Positions 1-7,187 of a stretch of 64,000 nucleotides of DNA are shown piece after piece. The notes below the pieces were generated by a model. The model did not search any database, was not told the DNA's origin, and was given only the letters and a program-made list of their open reading frames with translations. How positions within the stretch are numbered: position 1 is the stretch's first letter; the number at the start of each line of letters is the position of its first letter. A program made the translations under genes and the position numbers. The stretch is from NCBI RefSeq assembly GCF_016126015.1, contig NZ_JAEFDB010000002.1, forward strand, positions 124,001 through 188,000, given 5' to 3'. This stretch comes from Capnocytophaga periodontitidis. GTDB taxonomy: Bacteria; Bacteroidota; Bacteroidia; Flavobacteriales; Flavobacteriaceae.

Positions 1-647
1 CTCAAAATGTACCTTTTGCTGGAGCTAAATATCAAGCTTTACCTACGGGAGCAGGTTGGAAATCAACATCTTTTAAAAGTTTCTCTATGCCTAATATAGA
101 AAAAACTACTCCTACCTATTGGATGCGCGCTTCCGAAGTGTATTTCCTAAGAGCGGAAGGCGCTTTAATCGGATGGAATATGGGAGGAACTGCCGAAGAT
201 TTGTACAAAAAAGGTGTAGAGACTTCTTTTGCTGAGAACGATATCAATGTAGCTCAAGCAGATACTTATCTCACTTCAGGTAAAGAACCTGCTGACTATT
301 ATGCTAGCTGGTTAGGAAATGCCGATGCCCCTACTCAAGCTACTACTCAGTGGCAAGGTACTAACGAAGAAAAATTAGAAAAAATTATCACTCAAAAGTG
401 GATTGCTCTTTACCCTAATGGTCAAGAAGCGTGGACTGAATGGCGTCGTACAGGCTACCCTAAACTGCATAAAGTAACCCAAAATGCTAGCGGTGGAGTC
501 ATCTCTTCCGAAAAAGGAGTACGCCGTATCCCTTACCCCGAAAGCAAACTCACTGGCGAAGATAGAGTGTATTTAGCACGTGCGCTACAACTCTTAGGCG
601 GTGCCAATACTGGTGCTACCAAAGTTTGGTGGGATAAAAAGAACTAA
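1..647 (+). CDS. SusD/RagB-like glycan-binding lipoprotein, C-terminal part (5' end outside window)
   Basis: The reading frame is open from base 3 to the stop at 645-647, so only about the last 214 residues are present. The segment YFLRAEGALIGWNMGG followed by an alternating helical stretch and the closing part with YLARALQLLGG resembles the C-terminal TPR-like half of SusD/RagB proteins, which sit on the outer-membrane surface and hand glycans to a SusC-type TonB-dependent channel. The SusC partner would lie upstream of the window. It is followed after 13 bp by a GH18 lipoprotein and then a LamG lipoprotein, so the three look like one transcription unit for capturing and cutting host glycans. 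Family call is by motif recognition. Confidence 0.85.
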   Translation, partial: QNVPFAGAKYQALPTGAGWKSTSFKSFSMPNIEKTTPTYWMRASEVYFLRAEGALIGWNMGGTAEDLYKKGVETSFAENDINVAQADTYLTSGKEPADYYASWLGNADAPTQATTQWQGTNEEKLEKIITQKWIALYPNGQEAWTEWRRTGYPKLHKVTQNASGGVISSEKGVRRIPYPESKLTGEDRVYLARALQLLGGANTGATKVWWDKKN

Positions 648-660
648 CGTTTAAAATACT

Positions 661-1806
661 ATGAAAGTTATGAAGTATATATCTAAAGCTATTACTATAG
701 CAATACTTGCAATAGGGCTATCCCTCACTTCTTGCAGCAAGTGGACGGAAATTGAGCCTAAAGAAATAGACCACAACGGGGGTGCCAATACCCTCAGCCC
801 CGAAGAGCGCGATGCGCATTATGCTTCCTTGCGCGCTTGGAAAAAAACTGCCGAAAACTATGGTCGCCCCGTGTCCTTTGGTTGGTTTAGTAACTGGTCG
901 CCCGAAGGTAGTGTGCGCAAGGGCTATTTATCTGCTTTGCCCGATAGTATCGATATGGTATCAATGTGGAGTGGCCCCTTTGGTATCAGCGAAGCTAAAA
1001 AAGCCGATAAAGCTTATGTGCAAAAGGTAAAAGGTACTAAAGTGTTTGTGTGCTTTATCTTGCACAATATCGGTACAGGTATCACCCCTTCTTCAATCGC
1101 CGATAAAATAAAAGCTGAAAACCCAGGTGACTCTCAAGCGATGCTCAACGATAAAATCAAAAAAGCACAAGAAGCCTATTGGGGCTATACCAGTGGCGTA
1201 CAAAGCTCTACCGACCATATTGCCGCTATTAGAAAATATGCCAAAGCGCTCTGCGATACTATCGTAAAATACGATTACGATGGGCTTGATATCGACTGGG
1301 AACCCGATGGTGCTGGCGATGGTTTCGGTAACCTAAAAGGTGGTTATGAAAGAGGTGAGTATTTGCACGTTTTGGTAGAAGAACTCGGTAAATACTTAGG
1401 CCCTAAAGCTACTGTCGATACAGGCAAACGTCGCTATTTGTTAGTAGATGGTGAATTGTGGAATGTGAAAAAAGAATCAGCTCCTTATTTTGATTATTTT
1501 ATCTCTCAAGCCTATGGTGATAGATATCTTGATTATAGGGTACAAGGAGTTAAAAATGCTTTTGGAAAGTATTACAATACCCGCAAACACATTTTTACTG
1601 AAAATTTTGAGTCTCATTCACAAACAGGAGGAGCTTTGCTCGACCAAGCTGAATATAATTCATCTGAAGGACCTAAAGGAGGTGTAGGCGCTTATCGTAT
1701 GGATAACGACTACGACAATCAGCCCGATTATAAATGGATGCGCAAAGCTATCTATTTGATGCATAAATCTTATGCCGAGTATATGAAAAAACATCCACAA
1801 CCCTAA
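661..1806 (+). CDS. GH18 endo-beta-N-acetylglucosaminidase-like surface lipoprotein
   Basis: A 381-residue protein with a lipoprotein signal (hydrophobic segment ending LTSCSKW, Cys near residue 25). Around residues 202-215 it has YDGLDIDWEPD, which matches the GH18 catalytic signature DxxDxDxE with Glu as general acid. The family includes EndoF/EndoH-type enzymes that cut between the two core GlcNAc residues of N-glycans, as well as chitinases. The neighbours (SusD-like before, LamG lipoprotein after) and the size favour the endoglycosidase type. In Capnocytophaga canimorsus a comparable SusC/D-linked GH18 enzyme deglycosylates host glycoproteins (Gpd complex). That this is the same system is inference. 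ATG at 661 follows the upstream stop by 13 bp. Confidence 0.82.
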   Translation: MKVMKYISKAITIAILAIGLSLTSCSKWTEIEPKEIDHNGGANTLSPEERDAHYASLRAWKKTAENYGRPVSFGWFSNWSPEGSVRKGYLSALPDSIDMVSMWSGPFGISEAKKADKAYVQKVKGTKVFVCFILHNIGTGITPSSIADKIKAENPGDSQAMLNDKIKKAQEAYWGYTSGVQSSTDHIAAIRKYAKALCDTIVKYDYDGLDIDWEPDGAGDGFGNLKGGYERGEYLHVLVEELGKYLGPKATVDTGKRRYLLVDGELWNVKKESAPYFDYFISQAYGDRYLDYRVQGVKNAFGKYYNTRKHIFTENFESHSQTGGALLDQAEYNSSEGPKGGVGAYRMDNDYDNQPDYKWMRKAIYLMHKSYAEYMKKHPQP

Positions 1807-1818
1807 AACTACAGCCTT

Positions 1819-2973
1819 ATGAAATTTATAAAATATTGTATAGGAATCTTCGCTTTCTTGGCTCTGAACGCTTGTAAAGACAAAGAAAACGAATTGTTGG
1901 AAACCAAAGTCTATTTTGAGCAAGCCCAACAACGACTCAAATTAGAAGATAATGTTAGTAGTCACGCTTTCAACATCACAGCTCGTATCTCTAATATCAG
2001 CGATAGCGATGTGAATGTAACCTACCAAATAGGTGATGCCCAAATGGTAGCCGACTATAATGCTAAAAACGGCACTAAATACCAAATGATGCCCGCAAAT
2101 AACTTCAGTTTACAGAAAAATAGTACTGTAATTAAAAAAGGAAGTGTTTATGCCGAACCTTGCCAGTTAGCTCTTAAAAACCTTTCAACTATCCAAGAGG
2201 GGAATACCTATGTAATTCCTGTAACTATAGCCGATGCAAGTGTTCCTACTATCGAAGCTAAAACCTTATTTGTAGAGGTGGCTAAACCTATTGTTATCAA
2301 CAAAGTATTCGATTTTAATGGTAGAAAATACCTCTCTATCCCAATGGACGAAAAGGCAAAATTCAATGCGCTTACTTATGAGGCAATGATTTATGTAGAT
2401 ACTTTTGTAAAACTCAGTACAATAATGGGAGCTGAAGGAAATCTTATCTTCCGTTTTGGTGATACTACCGTAGATCCCGACCAAATACAAGTAGCTGGAA
2501 ATGTACAATTCAACCCTTCTAAAAAATTCGCTGCCAAACAATGGTATCACGTTGCCCTTGTGTTTGATGGCGCTACCAAACGCGCTGAAATCTATGTAGA
2601 TGGAGAACGTGTAGCCGAAAAAACTGCCTCAGTTAGTAGCTTTAATCTCAATGGTGACTTCTTTATAGGTTATGCTTACGATTACGATGGCACTCGTACT
2701 TGGAAAGGTAAAATGTGCGAATGCCGCGTATGGAGTGTAGCACGTACCGCCAACGAGCTTAAAAACAACAAACTTGGGGTAGATCCTAACAGCGAAGGTC
2801 TCTTTGGCTATTGGAAACTCAATGGTACTGATGTATATCAAAAAGACGGTAACTACTATGTGAAAGACCAGTCTAAAAACCACCGTGATGCCACCTCACG
2901 ACGTGGTGCTTATCAAAGCGGAAGAGGTCTCTCCGTAGAACCTGATGTTGTCGAAATGAGAATTTCAGAATAA
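1819..2973 (+). CDS. DUF1735-like plus LamG/concanavalin-domain surface lipoprotein
   Basis: A 384-residue lipoprotein (signal ending LALNACKDKENE, Cys near residue 19). Lys-Asp-Lys-Glu after the Cys resembles the Capnocytophaga surface-export signal. Residues about 30-150 look like the DUF1735/BT_3987 N-terminal domain common in PUL lipoproteins. Residues about 165-375 form a LamG/concanavalin-like lectin domain (pattern QWYHVALVFDG...IYVDGE...GYWKLNG). The likely role is glycan or glycoprotein binding at the cell surface for the GH18 enzyme encoded 12 bp upstream. It appears to be the last gene of the operon, because a repeat-rich non-coding stretch follows. Confidence 0.8.
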   Translation: MKFIKYCIGIFAFLALNACKDKENELLETKVYFEQAQQRLKLEDNVSSHAFNITARISNISDSDVNVTYQIGDAQMVADYNAKNGTKYQMMPANNFSLQKNSTVIKKGSVYAEPCQLALKNLSTIQEGNTYVIPVTIADASVPTIEAKTLFVEVAKPIVINKVFDFNGRKYLSIPMDEKAKFNALTYEAMIYVDTFVKLSTIMGAEGNLIFRFGDTTVDPDQIQVAGNVQFNPSKKFAAKQWYHVALVFDGATKRAEIYVDGERVAEKTASVSSFNLNGDFFIGYAYDYDGTRTWKGKMCECRVWSVARTANELKNNKLGVDPNSEGLFGYWKLNGTDVYQKDGNYYVKDQSKNHRDATSRRGAYQSGRGLSVEPDVVEMRISE

Positions 2974-2984
2974 TTGTAATATTG

Positions 2985-3110
2985 TAAATCACACACTTTA
3001 CCAAAATCGATTATTCTGATAACCAATTGTCTTAATAATCAATTATCTTTGAACTATGTTATGTAGGGGCGTTTTGCAAACGCCCCTATATATTTATATA
3101 TTTTGCAATC
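2985..3110. repeat. Modular interspersed repeat, copy A
   Basis: It contains a half of the CTTTGCCAAAG-type palindrome (cacactttaccaaaa), a spacer with ctgataaccaattg, and the palindrome GGGGCGTTTTGCAAACGCCC at 3066-3085. The same order of modules recurs at about 22375-22560, 47245-47395 and 48200-48395. It lies just after the end of the PUL operon. Confidence 0.75.
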
Positions 3111-3112
3111 TC

Positions 3113-3207
3113 CCCTCGTCATTCGTCATTCGTCTCTCGTCATTCGTCCCTCGTCCCTCGTCATTCGTAATTCTTTTTTCTCATTAATCATTCGTAATTC
3201 GTAATTA
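3113..3207. repeat. Degenerate heptad tract (TCGTCATT/TCGTAAT type)
   Basis: About 13 imperfect tandem units of 7 bp (tcgtcat, tcgtctc, tcgtccc, tcgtaat). A related tract lies at 29938-30010 in front of the DPP-IV gene. No coding function is seen. It abuts the acyl-CoA dehydrogenase promoter. Confidence 0.8.
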
Positions 3208-3212
3208 TTTTG

Positions 3213-3220
3213 TACCTTTG
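3213..3220 (+). promoter_or_regulatory. -7 promoter element TACCTTTG of the acyl-CoA dehydrogenase gene
   Basis: It matches the Bacteroidota -7 consensus TAnnTTTG exactly, 31 bp before the start codon. The -33 TTTG is poor here (TTCG at about the right distance), so this is weaker than other promoters in the window. Confidence 0.6.
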
Positions 3221-3251
3221 CCCCTTGGTATTAGATATAAGCATATAACGA

Positions 3252-4397
3252 ATGAATTTTAACATTTCTGAAACACAACAGATGGTAGCCGAAGCCGCTA
3301 AGGACTTCGCTGAAAAATATATCCGTCCCCACGTGATGGAATGGGATGAAAGTCAGGAATTTCCATTAGAAGTATTCCGCAAAGCAGGAGAACTCGGTTT
3401 TATGGGCATATTAGTCCCCGAAATCTATGGAGGTTCAGCCCTCGACTACCACGATTATATCGCTATTGTTGAAGAAATTTCAAAAGTCGACCCCTCCATA
3501 GGGCTCTCTATAGCTGCTCACAACTCCCTTTGTACCAATCACATCCTCAGTTTTGGCAACGAGGAACAAAAACAACGCTGGTTGCCCAAATTAGCTTCTG
3601 GCGAATGGATAGGAGCGTGGGGCATCACCGAACACAACACCGGCTCCGACTCCGGCGGAATGGCTACTACCGCTGTCAAAGATGGTGATGAGTGGGTGCT
3701 CAACGGCACCAAGAACTTTATCACCCACGGCAAAAGTGGCAACATCGCTGTAGTGATTGCTCGTACGGGCGAAAAAGGCGACAAGCACGGTATTACTGCC
3801 TTTGCGGTAGAACGCGGTACTAAGGGCTTCAGTGCAGGTAAAAAAGAAAACAAACTCGGTATGCGCGCTAGCGAAACCGCCGAAATGATTTTCCAAGACT
3901 GTCGCATCCCCGATGCCAACCGACTCGGCGAAATAGGCGACGGTTTTATCCAAGCGATGAAAATATTGGACGGCGGACGTATCTCTATAGGGGCACTTTC
4001 TTTGGGTATCGCCAAAGGCGCTTACGAAGCCTCTCTTAAATACGCCAAAGAACGTATGCAATTCGGCAAACGCCTAATTGATTTACAAGCCGTTGGCTTC
4101 AAACTCGCCGATATGGCTACCGAAATCGAAGCCTCCGAACTGCTCTTGCACAAATCCGCTTTTCAGAAAAATAACGGACAGCGTGTAACCCTATCAGGAG
4201 CAATGGCTAAAATGTACAGTTCCGAAGTGTGTGTGCGTGTAGCTACCGAAGCCATTCAAATTCACGGAGGCTATGGCTATACCAAAGATTTTCCGGTAGA
4301 AAAATTCTTCCGTGACTCTAAATTATGTACTATAGGTGAAGGTACTACCGAAATACAAAAGTTAGTCATCACTCGTCAAATAGATAAAAACTCATAA
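3252..4397 (+). CDS. Acyl-CoA dehydrogenase (FAD-dependent)
   Basis: 381 residues, the usual length of the family. It catalyses alpha,beta-desaturation of acyl-CoA in fatty-acid or branched-chain amino-acid breakdown, passing electrons to ETF. It shows the family pattern WGITEHNTGSDSGG (FAD/substrate loop, about residues 124-137), an RMQFGKRLIDLQ segment, and the C-terminal GGYGYTKDFPVEKFFRD followed by GEGTTEIQ, in which Glu363 is the likely catalytic base. Substrate chain length cannot be read from the sequence. The Rrf2 regulator follows after 19 bp and may be co-transcribed. A TACCTTTG promoter element lies 31 bp upstream. Confidence 0.9.
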   Translation: MNFNISETQQMVAEAAKDFAEKYIRPHVMEWDESQEFPLEVFRKAGELGFMGILVPEIYGGSALDYHDYIAIVEEISKVDPSIGLSIAAHNSLCTNHILSFGNEEQKQRWLPKLASGEWIGAWGITEHNTGSDSGGMATTAVKDGDEWVLNGTKNFITHGKSGNIAVVIARTGEKGDKHGITAFAVERGTKGFSAGKKENKLGMRASETAEMIFQDCRIPDANRLGEIGDGFIQAMKILDGGRISIGALSLGIAKGAYEASLKYAKERMQFGKRLIDLQAVGFKLADMATEIEASELLLHKSAFQKNNGQRVTLSGAMAKMYSSEVCVRVATEAIQIHGGYGYTKDFPVEKFFRDSKLCTIGEGTTEIQKLVITRQIDKNS

Positions 4398-4416
4398 TAA
4401 ACGAAAGCAATTAATT

Positions 4417-4854
4417 ATGTTATCCAATTCCAGTAAGTACGCCATCAATGCAGTAATCTACTTAGCACTATACGCTTCACCTACCAAGAGGTTAGCCCCC
4501 AAGGACATCGCCGAAGCGTTACATATTCCTACCTCCTTTTTGGCAAAAATATTACAAATATTAGCCCGAAAAAAGGTTATTAGCTCCAATAAAGGACCCG
4601 GAGGAGGCTTTTGGCTTACCGATGAAGAAAAAGCAGCCCCTTTGATGAACGTCGTAAAGCATATTGGCGAAGCCGAGAAATTCACCTCTTGTGCTATGGG
4701 CTTCAAAGAATGCTCGTCCGAAAAACCCTGTCCGCTGCACAATTCCGTACAGCCTTTCAGAGACAATTTTATGCGCGAACTCGCCGATAATTCCATCGCC
4801 TCTTTCGCTAAAAAAATTGCTGATAAAACTGCATTCCTATCCCCCACAGAGTAA
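4417..4854 (+). CDS. Rrf2-family transcriptional regulator with Fe-S-type cysteines
   Basis: 145 residues. The N-terminus is a winged helix typical of Rrf2 (KYAINAVIYLALYA, DIAEALHIPTSFLAKILQIL, then the GPGGGFWL wing). Three cysteines at 92, 99 and 105 sit in the region where IscR/NsrR/RsrR bind a [2Fe-2S] or [4Fe-4S] cluster, so redox, NO or Fe-S sensing is plausible. It lies 19 bp downstream of the acyl-CoA dehydrogenase on the same strand. The target genes are unknown. Confidence 0.88.
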   Translation: MLSNSSKYAINAVIYLALYASPTKRLAPKDIAEALHIPTSFLAKILQILARKKVISSNKGPGGGFWLTDEEKAAPLMNVVKHIGEAEKFTSCAMGFKECSSEKPCPLHNSVQPFRDNFMRELADNSIASFAKKIADKTAFLSPTE

Positions 4855-4919
4855 TTTGCTAATCAACATTACACTTTACCAAAGGCTAAAATAAAGAAAC
4901 TTAAAAACAATTATATATT

Positions 4920-5183
4920 ATGGAGAACGGAAAACTCTTTAACATTTTAGGTTGGGTAGCAATGGCTGCCTCTATTAGTATGTATGTGTCATACATACCA
5001 CAAATCAGTGATAACCTTGCAGGACACAAAGGAAACCCTATACAGCCTTTGGTGGCAGCAATTAACTGCTCGTTATGGGTGATATATGGATTTTTCAAAA
5101 AACCCAAAAGAGACTATCCTATATTATTAGCTAACTTACCAGGTATTGTCTTTGGTCTATTTGCCTTTGCAACTGCTTTGTAA
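4920..5183 (+). CDS. SemiSWEET sugar transporter
   Basis: 87 residues with three predicted membrane helices (about 7-27, 40-58 and 66-86), the size and layout of bacterial SemiSWEET (MtN3/PQ-loop) proteins, which dimerise to form a sugar uniporter. The PQ motif is visible as SYIPQISDN in helix 1, and the NCSLWVIYG segment in helix 2 carries the conserved Asn/Trp that line the substrate pocket. The substrate (glucose, sucrose or another sugar) cannot be assigned. It is separate from the upstream regulator by 65 bp. Confidence 0.85.
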   Translation: MENGKLFNILGWVAMAASISMYVSYIPQISDNLAGHKGNPIQPLVAAINCSLWVIYGFFKKPKRDYPILLANLPGIVFGLFAFATAL

Positions 5184-5198
5184 TTAGGGTATCACACA

Positions 5199-5243
5199 CT
5201 TTACCAAAGTTTCTTGCCAGTGTGGCTCGAAACTTTGGCAAAG
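5199..5243. repeat. CTTTGCCAAAG-family palindrome, copy 1
   Basis: Arms CTTTACCAAAGTTTC (5199-5213) and GAAACTTTGGCAAAG (5229-5243) pair over 15 bp with one mismatch, with loop ttgccagtgtggctc. The loop is shared with other copies at 22383, 36989 and 37908. It lies between SemiSWEET and the next gene and could act as a terminator, although only a short T run follows. Confidence 0.85.
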
Positions 5244-5271
5244 TTGAAATACATATCCCCTGCTAAATAAA

Positions 5272-5619
5272 ATGAAAAGAATCACTACCGATGAGTATCA
5301 CGCTCCCGTCGTTTTAACCCTCCCTGAGATTAAAACCCTTATCGATGAATTGCCTTATAGCGGACATCGTTTTGTCGTTTTCTCAGAAGATGGCGATACC
5401 GGCGACTACGTGCAGACGATTTTAGAAAATGAAGAACTCGACGAAAAAAGCCGTTATCAAGTAGAAGCGCGCGTGTACCACTCACCCGATGCCTTCACAC
5501 ATTACCGTACCTTTGTAGAAACCGCCGACGAAGCCTTTGCACCTTTTGAAGCCTTCTACAACAACACCCCCTACAGCTATGATAGCTGGGAGAATGTTAC
5601 AGAAGAATTTCCCAATTAA
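5272..5619 (+). CDS. Small acidic protein of unknown function
   Basis: 115 residues, rich in Asp, Glu and Tyr, without signal peptide or membrane helix. The sequence (LPEIKTLIDELPYSGHRFVVFSEDGD near the start, aromatic C-terminus YNNTPYSYDSWENV) does not match a family I can name. It is probably cytoplasmic. It sits alone between a palindromic repeat and the serS gene. It could be co-transcribed with serS, 56 bp downstream, but an AATTTGC heptad tract separates them. It is counted as a gene because the frame is clean and codon use matches its neighbours. Confidence 0.7.
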   Translation: MKRITTDEYHAPVVLTLPEIKTLIDELPYSGHRFVVFSEDGDTGDYVQTILENEELDEKSRYQVEARVYHSPDAFTHYRTFVETADEAFAPFEAFYNNTPYSYDSWENVTEEFPN

Positions 5620-5670
5620 CCAATTTGCCAATTAACCAATTTGCTAATTTTCTAATTTGCTAATTTTCCA
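5618..5670. repeat. AATTTGC/AATTAAC heptad tract
   Basis: Units of about 7-8 bp (aattaac, aatttgc, aattttc) in tandem. Similar tracts occur at 7030-7150, 12490-12532, 13968-14012, 14290-14335, 14898-14967, 22592-22640 and 56153-56195. Here the tract fills the space before serS. Confidence 0.75.
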
Positions 5671-5675
5671 AAGAT

Positions 5676-6947
5676 ATGTTACAACTAAACACTATTAGAG
5701 AAGAAAAAGACCGCGTACTCAGCGGACTTAAAAAACGCAATTTCAAAGAATTGCATCTCATAGACAACATCATCGCCTTAGACGAAAAACGTCGCGCTAC
5801 TCAGCTTTCATTAGATGAAACATTGGCGAAATCTAACAACCTTTCTAAGGAAATCGGCTCCCTTTTTAAAGCAGGAGAAACCGATAAAGCCAATGCGCTG
5901 AAAGAGCAAACAGCCACCCTTAAAGAGGATATCAAAACCCTTACCGACACCCTCAACACTACTGTAGAGCAGCTCAATGATTTGCTCTATCGTGTGCCTA
6001 ACATCCCTAACGAGTTAGTGCCCGAAGGTACTTCCGAAGCCGATAACGTAGTAGTATTCGAGGCAGGTGAAATCCCTAACTTGGGTAAAGATGCTTTGCC
6101 ACACTGGGAACTCGCCAAAAAATACGACCTCATCGATTTTGAGTTAGGCGTAAAACTCACCGGCGCAGGTTTCCCCGTATACAAAGGCAAAGGCGCTAAA
6201 CTACAACGCGCTCTCATTACCTACTTCCTCGACAAGAATACCGAGGCAGGTTACAACGAATTCCAAGTGCCTCACGTGGTGAATGAAGCCTCAGGCTATG
6301 GCACCGGTCAGTTGCCTGATAAAGAAGGACAGATGTACCACATAGGGGTTGATAATCTCTATCTCATCCCTACTGCCGAGGTGCCTGTTACGAATATCTT
6401 CCGCGATACATTGTTAAACGAAAGCGATTTGCCTATTTGCTGCACTGCCTATACCCCTTGCTTCCGCCGTGAAGCCGGTAGCTATGGCGCTCACGTACGC
6501 GGACTCAACCGCTTGCACCAGTTCGACAAAGTAGAGATTGTGCGCATCGAGCACCCCGATAATTCTTACAAGGCATTAGAAGGAATGATAGAACACGTGA
6601 AAGGTATCCTCAACGAACTGAAACTCCCTTACCATATTTTGCGCTTGTGTGGAGGTGATTTAGGCTTTACTTCAGCCATAACCTACGATTTCGAGGTATA
6701 TTCCACCGCTCAAGAAAAATGGTTAGAGATAAGTTCAGTATCAAATTTTGAAACCTTCCAAGCCAACAGACTCAAATTGCGTTTCAAGGACTCCGACGGT
6801 AAGAACCGCTTAGCGCATACCCTCAATGGCAGTTCATTAGCCCTTCCGCGCGTATTAGCAGGCATTTTAGAAAACTACCAAACCCCCGAAGGTATTGTAG
6901 TCCCCAAAATCCTCAGAAAATACACCGGCTTTGATATTATCAATTAA
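5676..6947 (+). CDS. serS: Seryl-tRNA synthetase
   Basis: 423 residues, the standard length. Residues 1-105 form the two-helix coiled-coil tRNA-binding arm (LDETLAKSNNLSKEIG... LKEDIKTLTDTLNTTVEQ). The class II catalytic core follows, with TAEVPVTN, motif 2 (FRREAGSYGAHVRGLNRLHQF) and motif 3 (LNGSSLALPRVLAGILENYQ). It charges tRNA-Ser with serine for translation and also supplies Ser-tRNA for selenocysteine in organisms that use it. It appears to be a single-gene unit between repeat tracts; a palindrome with a T run follows and probably ends transcription. Confidence 0.97.
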   Translation: MLQLNTIREEKDRVLSGLKKRNFKELHLIDNIIALDEKRRATQLSLDETLAKSNNLSKEIGSLFKAGETDKANALKEQTATLKEDIKTLTDTLNTTVEQLNDLLYRVPNIPNELVPEGTSEADNVVVFEAGEIPNLGKDALPHWELAKKYDLIDFELGVKLTGAGFPVYKGKGAKLQRALITYFLDKNTEAGYNEFQVPHVVNEASGYGTGQLPDKEGQMYHIGVDNLYLIPTAEVPVTNIFRDTLLNESDLPICCTAYTPCFRREAGSYGAHVRGLNRLHQFDKVEIVRIEHPDNSYKALEGMIEHVKGILNELKLPYHILRLCGGDLGFTSAITYDFEVYSTAQEKWLEISSVSNFETFQANRLKLRFKDSDGKNRLAHTLNGSSLALPRVLAGILENYQTPEGIVVPKILRKYTGFDIIN

Positions 6948-6978
6948 TAAGCAAATATAAAAATCAACAAATCACACA

Positions 6979-7028
6979 CTTTGCCAAAAGTCCTAGCCAT
7001 ACAACTCGTACCTTTGGCAAAGTTTTTT
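6979..7028. repeat. CTTTGCCAAAG-family palindrome with T tract, copy 2
   Basis: Arms CTTTGCCAAAAG (6979-6990) and ACCTTTGGCAAAG (7010-7022), followed by TTTTTTT. Arm pairing plus the T run gives the shape of an intrinsic terminator for serS. The loop (cctagccatacaactcgt) is diverged from other copies. Confidence 0.8.
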
Positions 7029-7154
7029 TGTATTCACCAATTTGCTAATTTTTTCTCCTGCTCCCTAATCTCTATCAAATCATCAAAACAATGAGCCAAT
7101 TAGAAAATTAACAAATAAGTTAATTAGCTAATTGCCTAATTTGCAAATTATCCC

Positions 7155-7162
7155 TACCTTTG
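7155..7162 (+). promoter_or_regulatory. -7 element TACCTTTG of the RM operon
   Basis: Exact TAnnTTTG match 26 bp before the methylase start. It lies at the end of an AATTTGC heptad tract, which supplies TTTG-like upstream motifs, though none at ideal spacing. Confidence 0.6.
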
Positions 7163-7187
7163 TCCCCTCAAAGAAAATATTCATCAT

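Noticed and set aside
3113-3207. CRISPR or att site in the TCGTCATT tract
   Set aside because: Heptad microsatellite with no spacers and no integrase nearby.
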